A stretch of 64,000 nucleotides of DNA from Porticoccus sp041395745 (GCA_041395745.1 JAWKZV010000003.1:62001-126000); one strand, 5' to 3'; positions 25,947-35,738 are shown, counted from the first letter of the stretch. The notes: generated from the sequence alone by a model not told the origin. Program-made: numbers and translations.

Positions 25947-27491
25947 TCATGATTCCGCCATCGCCATGCGTTTGAGATAGGCTCCGGCATTGACCGTCGG
26001 GTACAGGGTTTCCAGGCTTTCGGAGCGCCCCAAAGCCGTTTCCATACGCGCATGCCTACGGCGTAATTGCCGCGGCTCCAGCACACCACAGGAGTGGGCT
26101 ATCATTCCCACATCATAGGTCATATTGAACACATAGTTGGCAACCCGCTCCGATTTCAGCATGGGGTCGAGACCTTTCTGCAGTCGAGGGTCATGGGTAG
26201 TAATACCGGTGGGGCAGGTATTCTTGTTGCACTGCATGGCCTGGATACAGCCAAGAGAGAACATGAACCCCCTGGCAGAGGTGACAAAATCAGCACCCAT
26301 GCACAGCGCCCAGGCGACGCCGGAGGGAACGATCATCTTGCCGGAAGCGATGACCTTGATGCGTTCCCGAAGCCCGTAGCCGTTTAACAGATCCACCACC
26401 GCAGGCAGGCTTTCGCGGATTGGCAATCCCATGTAGTCCATCAATGCCTGTGGTGCCGCACCGGAACCGCCCTCGGCACCATCAATGGTGATGAAATCCG
26501 GAGCGGACTCGATGCCTCGCTCCACAATCAGTCGAAACAGTTCCTCAAGCCAGCTCGTATCACCGATCACCGCCTTTAACCCCACCGGCTTGCAGGTCAC
26601 CCTGCGCACCCGGTCAATCATGTCCAGCAGGCTGGCAGCATTGCCTATTTCCGGATGGCGGTTGGGACTGATCGCGTCCTCTCCGATATTGACTGCGCGG
26701 ATCCGGGAAATCTCTTCGGTCACCTTGGCCGCTGGCAGGATCCCGCCCTTGCCTGGCTTGGCGCCCTGGCTCAGCTTGATTTCAAACATTTTCACTTCTG
26801 GATGGGCTGCCACACCCGCCAGCCGCTCATCGCTCAGGCCACCTTTCTCATCTCTCACGCCGAACTTGGCGGTGCCGATCTGGAACACCACATCACAACC
26901 ACCCTCCAGGTGATAGGGTGCCAACCCGCCCTCCCCGGTATTCATCCAGCAACCGGCCTTGGCTGCACCCCTCGACAAGGCACGTACCGCAGGTTTGGAC
27001 AACGCCCCGTAACTCATGCCGGAGATATTGATAATGGATGCCGTGGTATAGGGGTTTTCACAATAGGGGCCAATGGTAATGGGGCTTGGCGCCACGGCAT
27101 CTTCCCCCCGGGTTGGATAGGCACAGTTGACGAAGTAGATAGACCCCGCCGGGCGGAGATCCCGGGTGGAGCCGAATGCCAGGGTGCGATCCACATCCTT
27201 GGCGGCACGATAGACCCAAGCCCGCTCGGCGCGGTTGAACGGCATTTCTTCACGGTCCATGGCAAAGAAATACTGGCGAAAAAATTCGCCCATCTGTTCA
27301 AACAGATACCGGAAGCGTCCGATTACCGGGTAATTTCGGCGCACTGCGTGCTTCGTCTGGGTAACGTCCACCACGTACATCACCAGCACCCAGATCAGCC
27401 CCAGTCCGAGGGCAATGACAAACAGTGCCGCCAGGGAATTGAGAATTGTGTAGATCCAGTTCGAGGTCGTCAGCTCCATATACCAACCCAT
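25947..27491 (-). CDS. FMN-binding glutamate synthase-like protein (membrane-anchored)
   Basis: A 514-residue protein. One N-terminal membrane helix (SLAALFVIALGLGLIWVLVMYVV) precedes a GltB-like FMN barrel. Motifs: ISGMSYGALSKPAVRALSRG, SQGAKPGKGG, FITIDGAEGGSGAAPQALMD and the iron-sulfur cysteines CNKNTCPTGI near 428. It lacks the amidotransferase domain of full GltB, so glutamine-dependent synthesis of glutamate is not supported. It heads the operon with the GCS2-like and AstE-like genes. The start at 27491 has a poor ribosome site; a second Met lies four codons on. Confidence 0.87.
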   Translation of the reverse strand: MGWYMELTTSNWIYTILNSLAALFVIALGLGLIWVLVMYVVDVTQTKHAVRRNYPVIGRFRYLFEQMGEFFRQYFFAMDREEMPFNRAERAWVYRAAKDVDRTLAFGSTRDLRPAGSIYFVNCAYPTRGEDAVAPSPITIGPYCENPYTTASIINISGMSYGALSKPAVRALSRGAAKAGCWMNTGEGGLAPYHLEGGCDVVFQIGTAKFGVRDEKGGLSDERLAGVAAHPEVKMFEIKLSQGAKPGKGGILPAAKVTEEISRIRAVNIGEDAISPNRHPEIGNAASLLDMIDRVRRVTCKPVGLKAVIGDTSWLEELFRLIVERGIESAPDFITIDGAEGGSGAAPQALMDYMGLPIRESLPAVVDLLNGYGLRERIKVIASGKMIVPSGVAWALCMGADFVTSARGFMFSLGCIQAMQCNKNTCPTGITTHDPRLQKGLDPMLKSERVANYVFNMTYDVGMIAHSCGVLEPRQLRRRHARMETALGRSESLETLYPTVNAGAYLKRMAMAES

Positions 27492-27652
27492 TTATGTACT
27501 TTTTCTAGACTACCTATAGGCATTGGGTATCCCTTTGCCGGAGATCCCATGTTACGCCCGCAGAAGGTGTAATCCAATTGGTTCCGGATAGTGGAGTATG
27601 CACATAAAACTGGGCATAATCGCGGCCTCTATTACTTCTGGTCGGCTTTTTT

Positions 27653-28195
27653 ATGCCCAGAAAGACCCTGCGCCGGTTTTTGCCGGACCCGCACAAAACA
27701 GTTCAATTGCGCCCGATTCGCTGGATGGGTCCCCTGTTTCGTGATCCCAACCTGTTTCACATCAACCGCTTTTCTATTGCCTCTTCCTTTTTCATCGGAC
27801 TGTTCTGCGCTTACCTGCCATTCCCGGGACAAACGCTGATCGCCGCATCCCTGGCACTGCTGTTTCGCACTAACCTGCCGGTAGCGGTATCGCTGATTTG
27901 GGTCAGCAATCCCCTGACAATCCCACCCATGTTCCTGTTTGCCTACGGAGTCGGCATCTGGTTATTGGGACACCCGGAAACCCACTTCTCCATCGAGCTC
28001 AGCTGGGAGTGGGCAGCGGCCCAGGGCAGTGCTATCTGGTTGCCACTGCTAACCGGCTCGTTGATCTGCGGGTTGGTCACTGGCGGACTGGGCTACCTGT
28101 CGGTACTGCTGTTGTGGCGGTGGAAGGTGATCAAGAACTGGGAAAAACGAAAGGCAGATCGGCAGAAAAGACAGAAACAATCCACCGCACAATAA
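27653..28195 (+). CDS. DUF2062 membrane protein
   Basis: A 180-residue inner-membrane protein of the DUF2062 family. The hallmark segment IGLFCAYLPFPGQTLIAASLALLFRTNLP (about 46-74) and WVSNPLTIPPMFLFAYGVG (about 82-100) are present, followed by a last helix near 140-158 and a highly basic tail (KRKADRQKRQKQ). Function is unknown. It converges on lolE with a 10-bp gap and no visible terminator. Confidence 0.88.
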   Translation: MPRKTLRRFLPDPHKTVQLRPIRWMGPLFRDPNLFHINRFSIASSFFIGLFCAYLPFPGQTLIAASLALLFRTNLPVAVSLIWVSNPLTIPPMFLFAYGVGIWLLGHPETHFSIELSWEWAAAQGSAIWLPLLTGSLICGLVTGGLGYLSVLLLWRWKVIKNWEKRKADRQKRQKQSTAQ

Positions 28196-28205
28196 CCTCT
28201 AAAAG

Positions 28206-29447
28206 CTACTCGTAACGGAGCACTTCAGCGGGTCGGGTATTAGCAGCGCGCAGTGCCGGATAAAGCGTCGCCAGGAAATTAAGCCCCAGCGCCACGACCA
28301 CGATCATGGCCACATCTCCCCAGGCCAGTACCGAAGGCAGGTAATCAATCGGATAAATCTCCGAATTCAGCAACTGCCGCCCGAGCAGTGTTTCCAGCCC
28401 ACGGGCCAGCGTCGTCACATTGAGGGCGCCAACCACACCGAGGACAGCACCGATACCCGCACCGAATACGCCGATCAGGAAACCCTGGGCCAGAAATGTA
28501 ATGACAATTTCGCCACGGCTGGCCCCCTGGGTTTTCAAAATGGCAATTTCCCCTCGCTTGTCGATGACACTCATCATCAGCATGGAAATGACATTGAAAA
28601 CCGCCACGGCAATGATGAGGAAGACGAGCAACGACACTAGGTTGCGGGACATCTTGATGGCCTGAAACAGGTTGCCGTGAGACTGCAACCAATCGGAAAA
28701 GTAAAATCCGGCGGGCAGTTCGGACATTAGTTCAAATCCGGTTCGGCGCGCCTGAAACAGGTCCTTTACCCTGACCTGAATTCCGGTCGGCAAGATACCA
28801 CTGCCTGCCAATCGGGAGGCCTCGGCCAGATTAACCAGCATCAGTCCCTGATCAAGGGTGGTGTGAGTGGCGAAGGTTCCCAGCACCGTAAACGCCGCGA
28901 CTTCCGGCACCTGTTCCATCAGTCCGCTACTGCGACGGTGGGAGGGTACAACCAGCGTCACCCGGTCCCCGGTGTCGACAGAGAGTTTTTCCGCCACAGC
29001 CCTGGTCAGCAAAACGCCTCGCGGCTGTTCTGAAAGATCCGCCAGCAACTCCCCTGAAATGAACTGGCCAATGAAGTGCTCACTCAGTTCAGGGCGAATA
29101 CCCATCACTTCCACAGGGCGGGTCTTACCCCTGCTGGTCAACATACTCTCGAGTCGGGTGAATGGCATGGCGGCACGGACATTGGCGTGTTGTTCGAGGC
29201 GCTGGCGCAGCTGCGGCTCATTCTCAATGCCGGCCTGGTTGAAGAAACGAATATGGGGAACGGCCCCGAGAATGCGCGACTCCATCTCCCGATCGAAGCC
29301 ATTCATCACCGATACCACCACAATCAACAGCGCCACCCCGAGCACCAGCCCGGACATTGCCAACAGGGAAATAAATGACACCAGACGGTTGTCGCTACCA
29401 GAGGTGAAATTGCGCAGCGCAAGGTAGAACGGCAGTGGTCGGAACAC
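28206..29447 (-). CDS. lolE: Lipoprotein-releasing ABC transporter permease LolE
   Basis: A 413-residue permease of the LolCDE complex, which extracts outer-membrane lipoproteins for LolA. It has one N-terminal helix (residues 22-48), a large periplasmic domain (about 50-265), and three C-terminal helices of the FtsX type. The start is GTG at 29447 with GGAG nine bases upstream, inside the lolD end; the genes are 6 bp apart. LolC and LolE are paralogues; order after lolD is the basis for naming this one LolE. Confidence 0.9.
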   Translation of the reverse strand: MFRPLPFYLALRNFTSGSDNRLVSFISLLAMSGLVLGVALLIVVVSVMNGFDREMESRILGAVPHIRFFNQAGIENEPQLRQRLEQHANVRAAMPFTRLESMLTSRGKTRPVEVMGIRPELSEHFIGQFISGELLADLSEQPRGVLLTRAVAEKLSVDTGDRVTLVVPSHRRSSGLMEQVPEVAAFTVLGTFATHTTLDQGLMLVNLAEASRLAGSGILPTGIQVRVKDLFQARRTGFELMSELPAGFYFSDWLQSHGNLFQAIKMSRNLVSLLVFLIIAVAVFNVISMLMMSVIDKRGEIAILKTQGASRGEIVITFLAQGFLIGVFGAGIGAVLGVVGALNVTTLARGLETLLGRQLLNSEIYPIDYLPSVLAWGDVAMIVVVALGLNFLATLYPALRAANTRPAEVLRYE

Positions 29448-29453
29448 CGATGG

Positions 29454-30167
29454 TTACTCCACCAGCTGCTGGATAGCGGCAGTCACATCCCGCAGGCAGC
29501 CATCGTCGAGAGACAGTACCCGCCCCATCCGTCCAGCGACTTTTGGATCGTGGGTCACCACAACGAAACTGATGCCAAGCTCACGGTTCAGCGTCAACAA
29601 CAGTTGCAGCACTGTTTCCGCCGTCACCGGGTCGAGATTTCCCGTCGGTTCATCCATCAACACACAGGAGGGGTTGGCTACCAGCGCCCGCGCTATGGCG
29701 ACCCGCTGTCGCTCACCACCGGACAATTCTGCCGGTTTGTGGTTGAGCCGATGTCCGAGCCCCACTTTGGCAAGAACAGCCCCGGCACGCTCCCTGGCCT
29801 CGGCAACGGAACATTTGCCAATCAGCAGCGGCATGGCGACATTTTCCAGGGCGCTGAACTCACCCAGCAGGTGGTGGAACTGATACACAAACCCCAGATG
29901 CCGGTTGCGCCAGCGGGCGCGGTCGGACTCGCCCAGTGGTGCGAGGTCCTGCCCGCTGACGAGCACCCTGCCATTATCCGGGTCATCCAACCCGCCCAAC
30001 AGGTTCAATAGGGTGGTCTTGCCTGATCCCGAAGTACCGATGATCGCCACCAGCTCGCCTCGCTGAACTTCCAGTTCGACACCTCTGAGGACATCGACAG
30101 AGGCTGATCCCTGCCTGTAGTGGCGGCACAGCTGATAACAACCGATCACAACCGGCTCAATGGTCAT
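29454..30167 (-). CDS. lolD: Lipoprotein-releasing ATPase LolD
   Basis: A 237-residue ABC ATPase that powers lipoprotein release. Walker A is IGTSGSGKTTLLN near residue 42, the signature is LSGGERQRVAIARAL near 146, Walker B is CVLMDEPTGNLD, and the switch is VVTHD. Its start overlaps the end of lolC by 11 bp, indicating coupling. Confidence 0.96.
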   Translation of the reverse strand: MTIEPVVIGCYQLCRHYRQGSASVDVLRGVELEVQRGELVAIIGTSGSGKTTLLNLLGGLDDPDNGRVLVSGQDLAPLGESDRARWRNRHLGFVYQFHHLLGEFSALENVAMPLLIGKCSVAEARERAGAVLAKVGLGHRLNHKPAELSGGERQRVAIARALVANPSCVLMDEPTGNLDPVTAETVLQLLLTLNRELGISFVVVTHDPKVAGRMGRVLSLDDGCLRDVTAAIQQLVE

Positions 30168-31401
30168 AACGCAAGGCCTCCGCCGGCAAAACTTTTCCCG
30201 CCCGCGCGGCGGGGTACAATGTAGCCAGCACGCTCAGTGCCAGCCCCAACAGCCCGATCAGCAGCACGTCCTGCCACATCAGCCGCGAAGGTAACTCACT
30301 GATAAAGTACACATCCGGGTCAAATACCTGAAAACCCGCCACCGCCTCCAGCCAGTGCACCAGGTCACCGATCCAGAGGGCCGAGACACAGCCCAGTACC
30401 GCCCCGGTCAATACCCCGAAACAGCCTACTGCACTCCCCTGCACGGTAAAGATCTGCGACACCGTACGGGACTCAGCACCCAAGGTACGCAACACCGCTA
30501 TATCTCGGCGCTTATCCGCCACCATCAGCGTCAGACTGGCAACGATATTGAAGGCAGCCACGGCGACAATCGCCGCCAGCATCAGGCCGACCACTTTTTT
30601 CTCCATTTCGATGGCCTGGAAAAGATTACTCATCTCCCCTGTCCAGGTCTTCACCGCCAACGGTGGCGGTTGTGAGGTGCGCAGGCGCTGTGCCACCGAA
30701 TCCACCTGAAAGGGATCTGTTACCCGCAACCGTACCCCGCTGATCCGGTCTGCCATGCGATAGAGTTTCTGTGCGTCTCGGTAGTGCACGAAAGCCATAC
30801 CACTATCCACCTGGGCGCCTACCCGAAACACCCCCAGCACCAGGAAGCGCTTGTAGCGTGGAAAAATTCCGGCTGGCGTGACATTCAATTCCGGCAGTGA
30901 CAACAGCACATTGTCACCTCGTGTCACGCCCAGGGATCGCGCCAACAGGCTGCCCAGCACAATGCCGTATTCCCCGGGCTGCAATAGCGCCAGTTCCCCA
31001 CTGATCATATGCTGACCGATAGGACTGACCCCTTCCTCCCATTGCGGATCAATCCCCTGCACCAGGACACCCTGGCTGTCAGAGTCAGAGGACAGTAATC
31101 CGTAGCCCTCAATATACGGGGCAAATGCCTCGACTTCGTTATCTGCCAGCAATGTCTCACCTAATCTTTGCCAGTCAGTGAGGCCAAGTTCATCGCTCAC
31201 TGTCAGGTGGGGAACCACGCTGAGAATGCGCTGACGTATCTCCCGATCAAAGCCATTCATCACTGAAAGCACGAGAATCAACGCCATCACACCCAGTGCC
31301 ATTGCGATGAATGACAGCATGGAAATGAAGGAAACGAAGCCATTGCGCCGTTTGCTACGGATGTAGCGCAGACCAATGAACAGTGGCAGGTTGGAGTTCA
31401 T
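30157..31401 (-). CDS. lolC: Lipoprotein-releasing ABC transporter permease LolC
   Basis: A 414-residue permease partner of LolE. The N-terminus LPLFIGLRYIRSKRRNGFVS is typical. A first helix spans about 24-48, a periplasmic domain follows, and three FtsX-type helices lie near 270-400. A longer frame opens at 31479, but the ATG at 31401 gives the family N-terminus. Its ribosome site is weak. It is first in the lolCDE operon. Confidence 0.92.
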   Translation of the reverse strand: MNSNLPLFIGLRYIRSKRRNGFVSFISMLSFIAMALGVMALILVLSVMNGFDREIRQRILSVVPHLTVSDELGLTDWQRLGETLLADNEVEAFAPYIEGYGLLSSDSDSQGVLVQGIDPQWEEGVSPIGQHMISGELALLQPGEYGIVLGSLLARSLGVTRGDNVLLSLPELNVTPAGIFPRYKRFLVLGVFRVGAQVDSGMAFVHYRDAQKLYRMADRISGVRLRVTDPFQVDSVAQRLRTSQPPPLAVKTWTGEMSNLFQAIEMEKKVVGLMLAAIVAVAAFNIVASLTLMVADKRRDIAVLRTLGAESRTVSQIFTVQGSAVGCFGVLTGAVLGCVSALWIGDLVHWLEAVAGFQVFDPDVYFISELPSRLMWQDVLLIGLLGLALSVLATLYPAARAGKVLPAEALRYDH

Positions 31402-31517
31402 GGCATGGCATTTAATCGGAATCCACAAGGCCAAACAAGCGGCTATTTCTGTGATTGACCACCGCTTTATAAGAGGCATGGGGATTTTGCGGTTGCACTT
31501 GGCGGGATTCCGCTTAC

Positions 31518-31523
31518 TATAAT
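31518..31523 (+). promoter_or_regulatory. -10 box for the small periplasmic protein gene
   Basis: A perfect TATAAT lies 61 bp before the ATG. The best -35 upstream is TTGCAC with a long 19-bp spacer, so only the -10 is confident. Confidence 0.45.
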
Positions 31524-31583
31524 CAAGATTAATACAGTAACTATCAGATGCCCCTCGCCCGTCGAAATCAAGGAACTCAGACT

Positions 31584-31886
31584 ATGAAGAAGCTTTTGCT
31601 ACTGCCATTCGTCGCGCTGCTCTCCCTGCCTCTGGCCGCAGAGCAAGTGGTGGTGCCGGTCGGGCAACAGGCCGCCGAAAAGCAGTCCATCAAACGTCCC
31701 ACCCTGGGCATTAATAAGGACAGGGTCAGAGCTGAATTTGGCGAACCAATGAGTGTGAACGATCCGGTTGGAGAACCCCCCATTTCCTCCTGGGAGTACC
31801 CGGAATTCATAGTCTACTTTGAGTACGATCTGGTACTGCATTCGGTGCTGAAACGCGGCGAGCAGCCAACAGAAGCTCCGGAGTAA
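31584..31886 (+). CDS. Small secreted protein with a BamE-like motif
   Basis: A 100-residue protein with a signal peptide (MKKLLLLPFVALLSLPLAA) and no lipobox cysteine, so probably periplasmic. The mature part contains GINKDRVRAEFGEPMSVND and a strand YFEYDLVLHSVLKR. This resembles the helix-then-strand pattern of BamE/SmpA-like proteins; that is inference. The ATG at 31584 has AAGGA upstream, which decides it over a longer frame from 31548. A strong bidirectional terminator follows. Confidence 0.75.
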   Translation: MKKLLLLPFVALLSLPLAAEQVVVPVGQQAAEKQSIKRPTLGINKDRVRAEFGEPMSVNDPVGEPPISSWEYPEFIVYFEYDLVLHSVLKRGEQPTEAPE

Positions 31887-31911
31887 TTTCGTGGCTTGCA
31901 ATAATTTCATA

Positions 31912-31937
31912 AAAAAGGCGCCGCAAGGCGCCTTTTT
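31912..31937. terminator. Bidirectional rho-independent terminator
   Basis: A perfect stem AAAAAGGCGCC / GGCGCCTTTTT with a GCAA tetraloop lies between the small secreted protein (+) and sthA (-). The T-run and A-run on each side serve both strands. Confidence 0.9.
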
Positions 31938-31958
31938 CTTACCCGGGATATTTCCCGC

Positions 31959-33377
31959 TTAGATCACCAGTTTTCTCGATTCCCTGCACAAGCGGTTGAT
32001 GCCATTAATCGCCGCAATGCGGTATGCCTCTGCCATGGTCGGGTAGTTAAAGGTAGTGCGGATAAAGTACTCAATCGTGTTGGCGGACCCGGTCTGGTTC
32101 ATGATGGCCTGACCGATGTGGACAATTTCCGCCGCCTCGGCACCAAAGCAATGAACCCCGAGAATTTCCAGAGTCTCCTGATGAAACAGGACCTTCAACA
32201 CGCCGACTTCTTCACCGGAAATATGTGCTCGGGCGATATTCTTGAAGTAGGCCCGTCCGATCTCATAGGGCACCTGCTGCTCGGTCAGTTCGGCCTCAGT
32301 CTTCCCCACATAGCTGATTTCCGGAATGGTGTAGATACCGGTGGCAACATCTTCCACATGGTATTCACGGGCAGTACCGCACATATGGGCCGCTGCAAAT
32401 CGTCCCTGGTCGTAGGCGGCACCCGCCAGAGCCGGCCAACCCACCACATCACCCGCGGCGTAAACATGGGGGATAGACGTCTGATAGTGTTCGTTGACCT
32501 GTAACTGGCCGCGTCCGTCCGTCTCAAGGCCGATCACATCCAGCCCCATGTTTTTGGTATTGCCTGAGCGACCGTTACAAAAGAGCAACGCTTCGGCATG
32601 GATACGTTTGCCTGACTTCAGCTCCATAGTGACCCCGTTACTGCGGGTTTCCACCTTGGCATATTCCTCGTTGTTGCGAACGTTCACATTGAGATCGCGG
32701 AGGTGGTAGCTCAAGGCGTCGGAAATCTCGTCATCCAGGAAAGACAACAGTCCGGAGCGGGTATTCACCAGATCCACCCGGGTTTCCAGGCCGGCAAAGA
32801 TGGACGCGTATTCACAGCCGATCACACCGGCACCGTAAATGATGATGTTACGGGGGGTGCGATTGAGCTTGAGAATCGAATCGCTATCAAAAATGCACGG
32901 ATGGGAAAAATCCACGTCATCCGGATGATAGGGGCTGGAACCGGTAGCAATCAGGAAGAAACGGCTCTTGATGGTTTCACTGGTGTGGTCAGGCTTGCTC
33001 AGTCTGATTTCATGAGTGTCGATAAAGTTGGCGCGACCGACATGAAAGCGGATGCGGTTGCGGGAATATTCCCGGGTACGCCCTTCGACCTGTTTGCGGA
33101 TCACCTCATCGGCGGCCTGCATCAGTTCGGGGAACGAGAACCAGCGCGGCTCACCGACGGCGCGAAACATCGGCATAGTATTGAACTGCACCATCCGGCG
33201 CACTGAATGACGCAACGCCTTGGAGGGAATGGTTCCAAGGTGGGTGCAGTTACCCCCAACCTGGGGCCTTTCGTCGACAACGGCTACCGACCATCCCTGT
33301 TTTACCGCCGACATCGCCGCCCCTTCTCCCGCAGGGCCGCTGCCTATGATCACAAGGTCGTACTGATAATCCGCCAT
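31959..33377 (-). CDS. sthA: Soluble pyridine nucleotide transhydrogenase SthA
   Basis: A 472-residue flavoprotein that moves hydride between NADPH and NAD+. It has an N-terminal FAD site GSGPAGEGAAMSA, the segment GGNCTHLGTIPSKALRHS in which only one redox cysteine remains (as in SthA, unlike lipoamide dehydrogenases), a second Rossmann motif IYGAGVIGCEYASIFAG, and a C-terminal dimer domain. Length fits the family. A 32-nt hairpin lies upstream (33408-33439). Confidence 0.96.
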   Translation of the reverse strand: MADYQYDLVIIGSGPAGEGAAMSAVKQGWSVAVVDERPQVGGNCTHLGTIPSKALRHSVRRMVQFNTMPMFRAVGEPRWFSFPELMQAADEVIRKQVEGRTREYSRNRIRFHVGRANFIDTHEIRLSKPDHTSETIKSRFFLIATGSSPYHPDDVDFSHPCIFDSDSILKLNRTPRNIIIYGAGVIGCEYASIFAGLETRVDLVNTRSGLLSFLDDEISDALSYHLRDLNVNVRNNEEYAKVETRSNGVTMELKSGKRIHAEALLFCNGRSGNTKNMGLDVIGLETDGRGQLQVNEHYQTSIPHVYAAGDVVGWPALAGAAYDQGRFAAAHMCGTAREYHVEDVATGIYTIPEISYVGKTEAELTEQQVPYEIGRAYFKNIARAHISGEEVGVLKVLFHQETLEILGVHCFGAEAAEIVHIGQAIMNQTGSANTIEYFIRTTFNYPTMAEAYRIAAINGINRLCRESRKLVI

Positions 33378-33407
33378 TTCTTACTTCACTCCCATACCTG
33401 TGTGCCC

Positions 33408-33439
33408 GGCTACTTCCGGCCCCATCAGGCCGGATAGCC
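33408..33439. other. Near-perfect hairpin between ppiD and sthA
   Basis: The inner stem TCCGGCC/GGCCGGA (7 bp) has a CCATCA loop, extended by GGCTA/TAGCC across a two-base bulge. No T-run follows on either strand, so it is not a classical terminator. It lies in the sthA leader. Confidence 0.6.
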
Positions 33440-33481
33440 CGTCAGCGAAATTCTGTTATGCGGTTGGCCTACACTACCTCA

Positions 33482-35358
33482 TCAGTATTTTGAAACCACA
33501 TCTGCCTCTTGGAGCAGAAATGTTTCGTAGGCCTGGTAGTCACGGCTCGCCGAAGTCAGGGCGACCGTTGCTGTCAGCATGTTCTGTTTTTCCGGCTCAA
33601 GTCGGGCTAGATCACCCTCCTTTACCTTGACCAGGGAAATGACCACGTAATCACCGTTGCCCATCACCATGCCATCAACCATCGGCTTGTCGGCCGGCTC
33701 CACCATGGAAAAAGCCCTTTGGCGGATTTCACTATTGGCGTTGCTGATGAAGCGCTGGGTATCAAGACTGACCTGCCACTCCAGAGATTCCTGTTTGGCC
33801 ACTGCTTCAACGGATTCTCCAGCTTTGACTCGCTGTACTAGTGCCTCACCACGCGCCTGCAACTGTTTACTGACGGCCTGTTGTTTGAGCTCTGCTTCAA
33901 CTTCGCCTTTCACCTCTGCCAGGGATTTGATTCTGGCCGGGATACGATCTTTCAATGCCATCACCACTACGTGGTCATCGGCGAGCTCCAGTACATCACT
34001 GGCCATTTTCTCCTCAAGCACGTGCTGGCTGAAGGCGGCACTGATCACTCTGGGATCTGTGGTAATACCCTCGCCATGTTTGCGACTGAACGGGCTGGAA
34101 ACTTTCAGTTCGAGACCCAGCTGTGCAGCTACCCCTTCCAATGACCCGGCATTGTAGGATAGGTCCTTCAGCTCCTCGATCCGTTCGGGCAGAAGCTCCA
34201 TCGCCAATTGACGAGTCAACTCCTCGCGCACGGAGGGCTCGAGCGATTCGCGGCTCGGGACATCTGCTGCTTTGTCGTCGAGTAGCTTGAGCAGGTGAAC
34301 ACCCAATTCACTTTCCACCGGGGTTGAGACGTCGCCAACGGCAAGCTTGTCCAGTGCCTCACTCAGGGGCTCCGGCAGATCGCCTACCTGGATGTAACCC
34401 AGATCACCACCCTGCTCAGCGGTACCATAGTCCTCGGAATACTCCCTCGCCAAATCGGCAAAGTCCGCACCTTCTTCCACTTTTTTGCGGATTTCGGCAA
34501 TTTTTTCCAGGTGGCTGTCATCAGACTGCGTTTCGAGAAGAATCTGAGCAACCCGGCGGGAGCGATTGGAAGCAGCCGTGGCGATTCGGGCATCAACCAC
34601 CTCATCCACCATACTCTGCTCTACATTCACATCTTCAAACAGGTCGGATGGTTGCAGTTCGATATATTCAACAACCAGCTGTTCCTCGGACATGAACTTG
34701 TCCTGGTTGTTATCGTAGTAAGCCTGAATATCTTCATCGGCAACGGTAGTGGAATCCAGCAGAGGGGCGCGTGGAATGGTCAGGTAATAATAGTCGCGGG
34801 TCTGCTCGGTAATCCCTGCCAGCATGGAAACTTCCTGACGGGTAGAAAAGCCCGTGTTTGCGACTCCCTGCGTGAACTGGTTATTGACCATATCGCTGCC
34901 CAGCAGCTTGTTGTATGAGCTGGGGGTATAGCCCATCTGACGAAGTACAAATGCGTAGCGGTCACTATCGAATTTGCCATCGCTCTGGAAATCGGGAACC
35001 TGTACCAGCAACTTGTAGATTGCCTTTTGTCCGCGGCCATACCCTGACCAATGGCGGACTGCTCGACCACTTTCTGGCGAATAAGCTGCTGAATCACCGG
35101 GGCGCGCAACTGGTCCTCATTCACCATGGAGGGGTCAATGTTCTGATAGCGGCTGAGTATCTGCTGTTTCTGCATGGCCACTGCCTGCTGCAGGCGGAGC
35201 TCGGTTATGCTCTCGCCATTGACATCAGCCGCCTCTTCCACGGCATTGCCACTCAGGAAAATGGCATCGACGCCAAACAGTGCGAAGGGAACGATGATAA
35301 TGGCTATCAGAATCCCCTTGGCAGCGCCATGAAGATTATCTCTGAAATTCTGGAGCAT
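33482..35358 (-). pseudogene. ppiD: Periplasmic folding chaperone PpiD, frameshifted
   Basis: A SurA/PpiD-type membrane-anchored chaperone read in two frames. 34998-35358 encodes the cytoplasmic tail, the membrane helix (GILIAIIIVPFALFGVDAIFL) and the start of the SurA_N domain. 33482-35024 encodes the rest, with a parvulin domain near residues 275-365 (DFADLAREYSEDYGTAEQGG) and a C-terminal domain. The frames join at the A4 run (T4 on plus, 35025-35028). Adding one A restores DKKAIYKLLVQ and a protein of about 625 residues. All else looks intact, so either a sequencing error or a recent lesion. Confidence 0.88.
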
Positions 35359-35404
35359 AAGGATCTCTTGGTATTAACAAAGAGTGGCAAAATATTCTAT
35401 AAAA

Positions 35405-35428
35405 AAAGGCGCATCGCAATGCGCCTTT
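35405..35428 (-). terminator. Rho-independent terminator after hupB
   Basis: The stem AAAGGCGCAT/ATGCGCCTTT has a 4-base loop and is followed on the minus strand by a run of seven T. It lies 35 bp past the hupB stop and before ppiD. Confidence 0.9.
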
Positions 35429-35462
35429 CAATGTTTGAAGAAATCAAACAATAAACGCTGAA

Positions 35463-35738
35463 TTATTTATTTACAGCGTCCTTCAATGCTTTACCGGCTT
35501 TGAAACTCGGCACGTTGGCAGCAGCAATTTTGATTTCAGCACCTGTCTGAGGGTTACGACCGGTACGGGCAGCGCGTTGTTTCACTGAGAAAGTTCCAAA
35601 GCCCACCAGGGATACGGCATCGCCTTTCTTCAGGGCGCTGGTAACTGCATCAATGGCAGCATCCAGGGCGCGGCCAGCAGAAGCTTTAGACAGATCCGCT
35701 GCATCAGCAATTGCATCAACGAGTTCAGATTTATTCAC
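35463..35738 (-). CDS. hupB: DNA-binding protein HU-beta
   Basis: A 91-residue nucleoid protein that bends DNA. The HU signature GFGTFSVKQRAARTGRNPQTG, with the DNA-wrapping arm, lies at about 46-66, followed by PSFKAGKALKDAVN. The start is GTG at 35738 with AGGGG seven bases upstream. It lies downstream of lon, as in Pseudomonas and E. coli, with its own strong promoter and terminator, giving a monocistronic mRNA. Confidence 0.97.
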   Translation of the reverse strand: MNKSELVDAIADAADLSKASAGRALDAAIDAVTSALKKGDAVSLVGFGTFSVKQRAARTGRNPQTGAEIKIAAANVPSFKAGKALKDAVNK

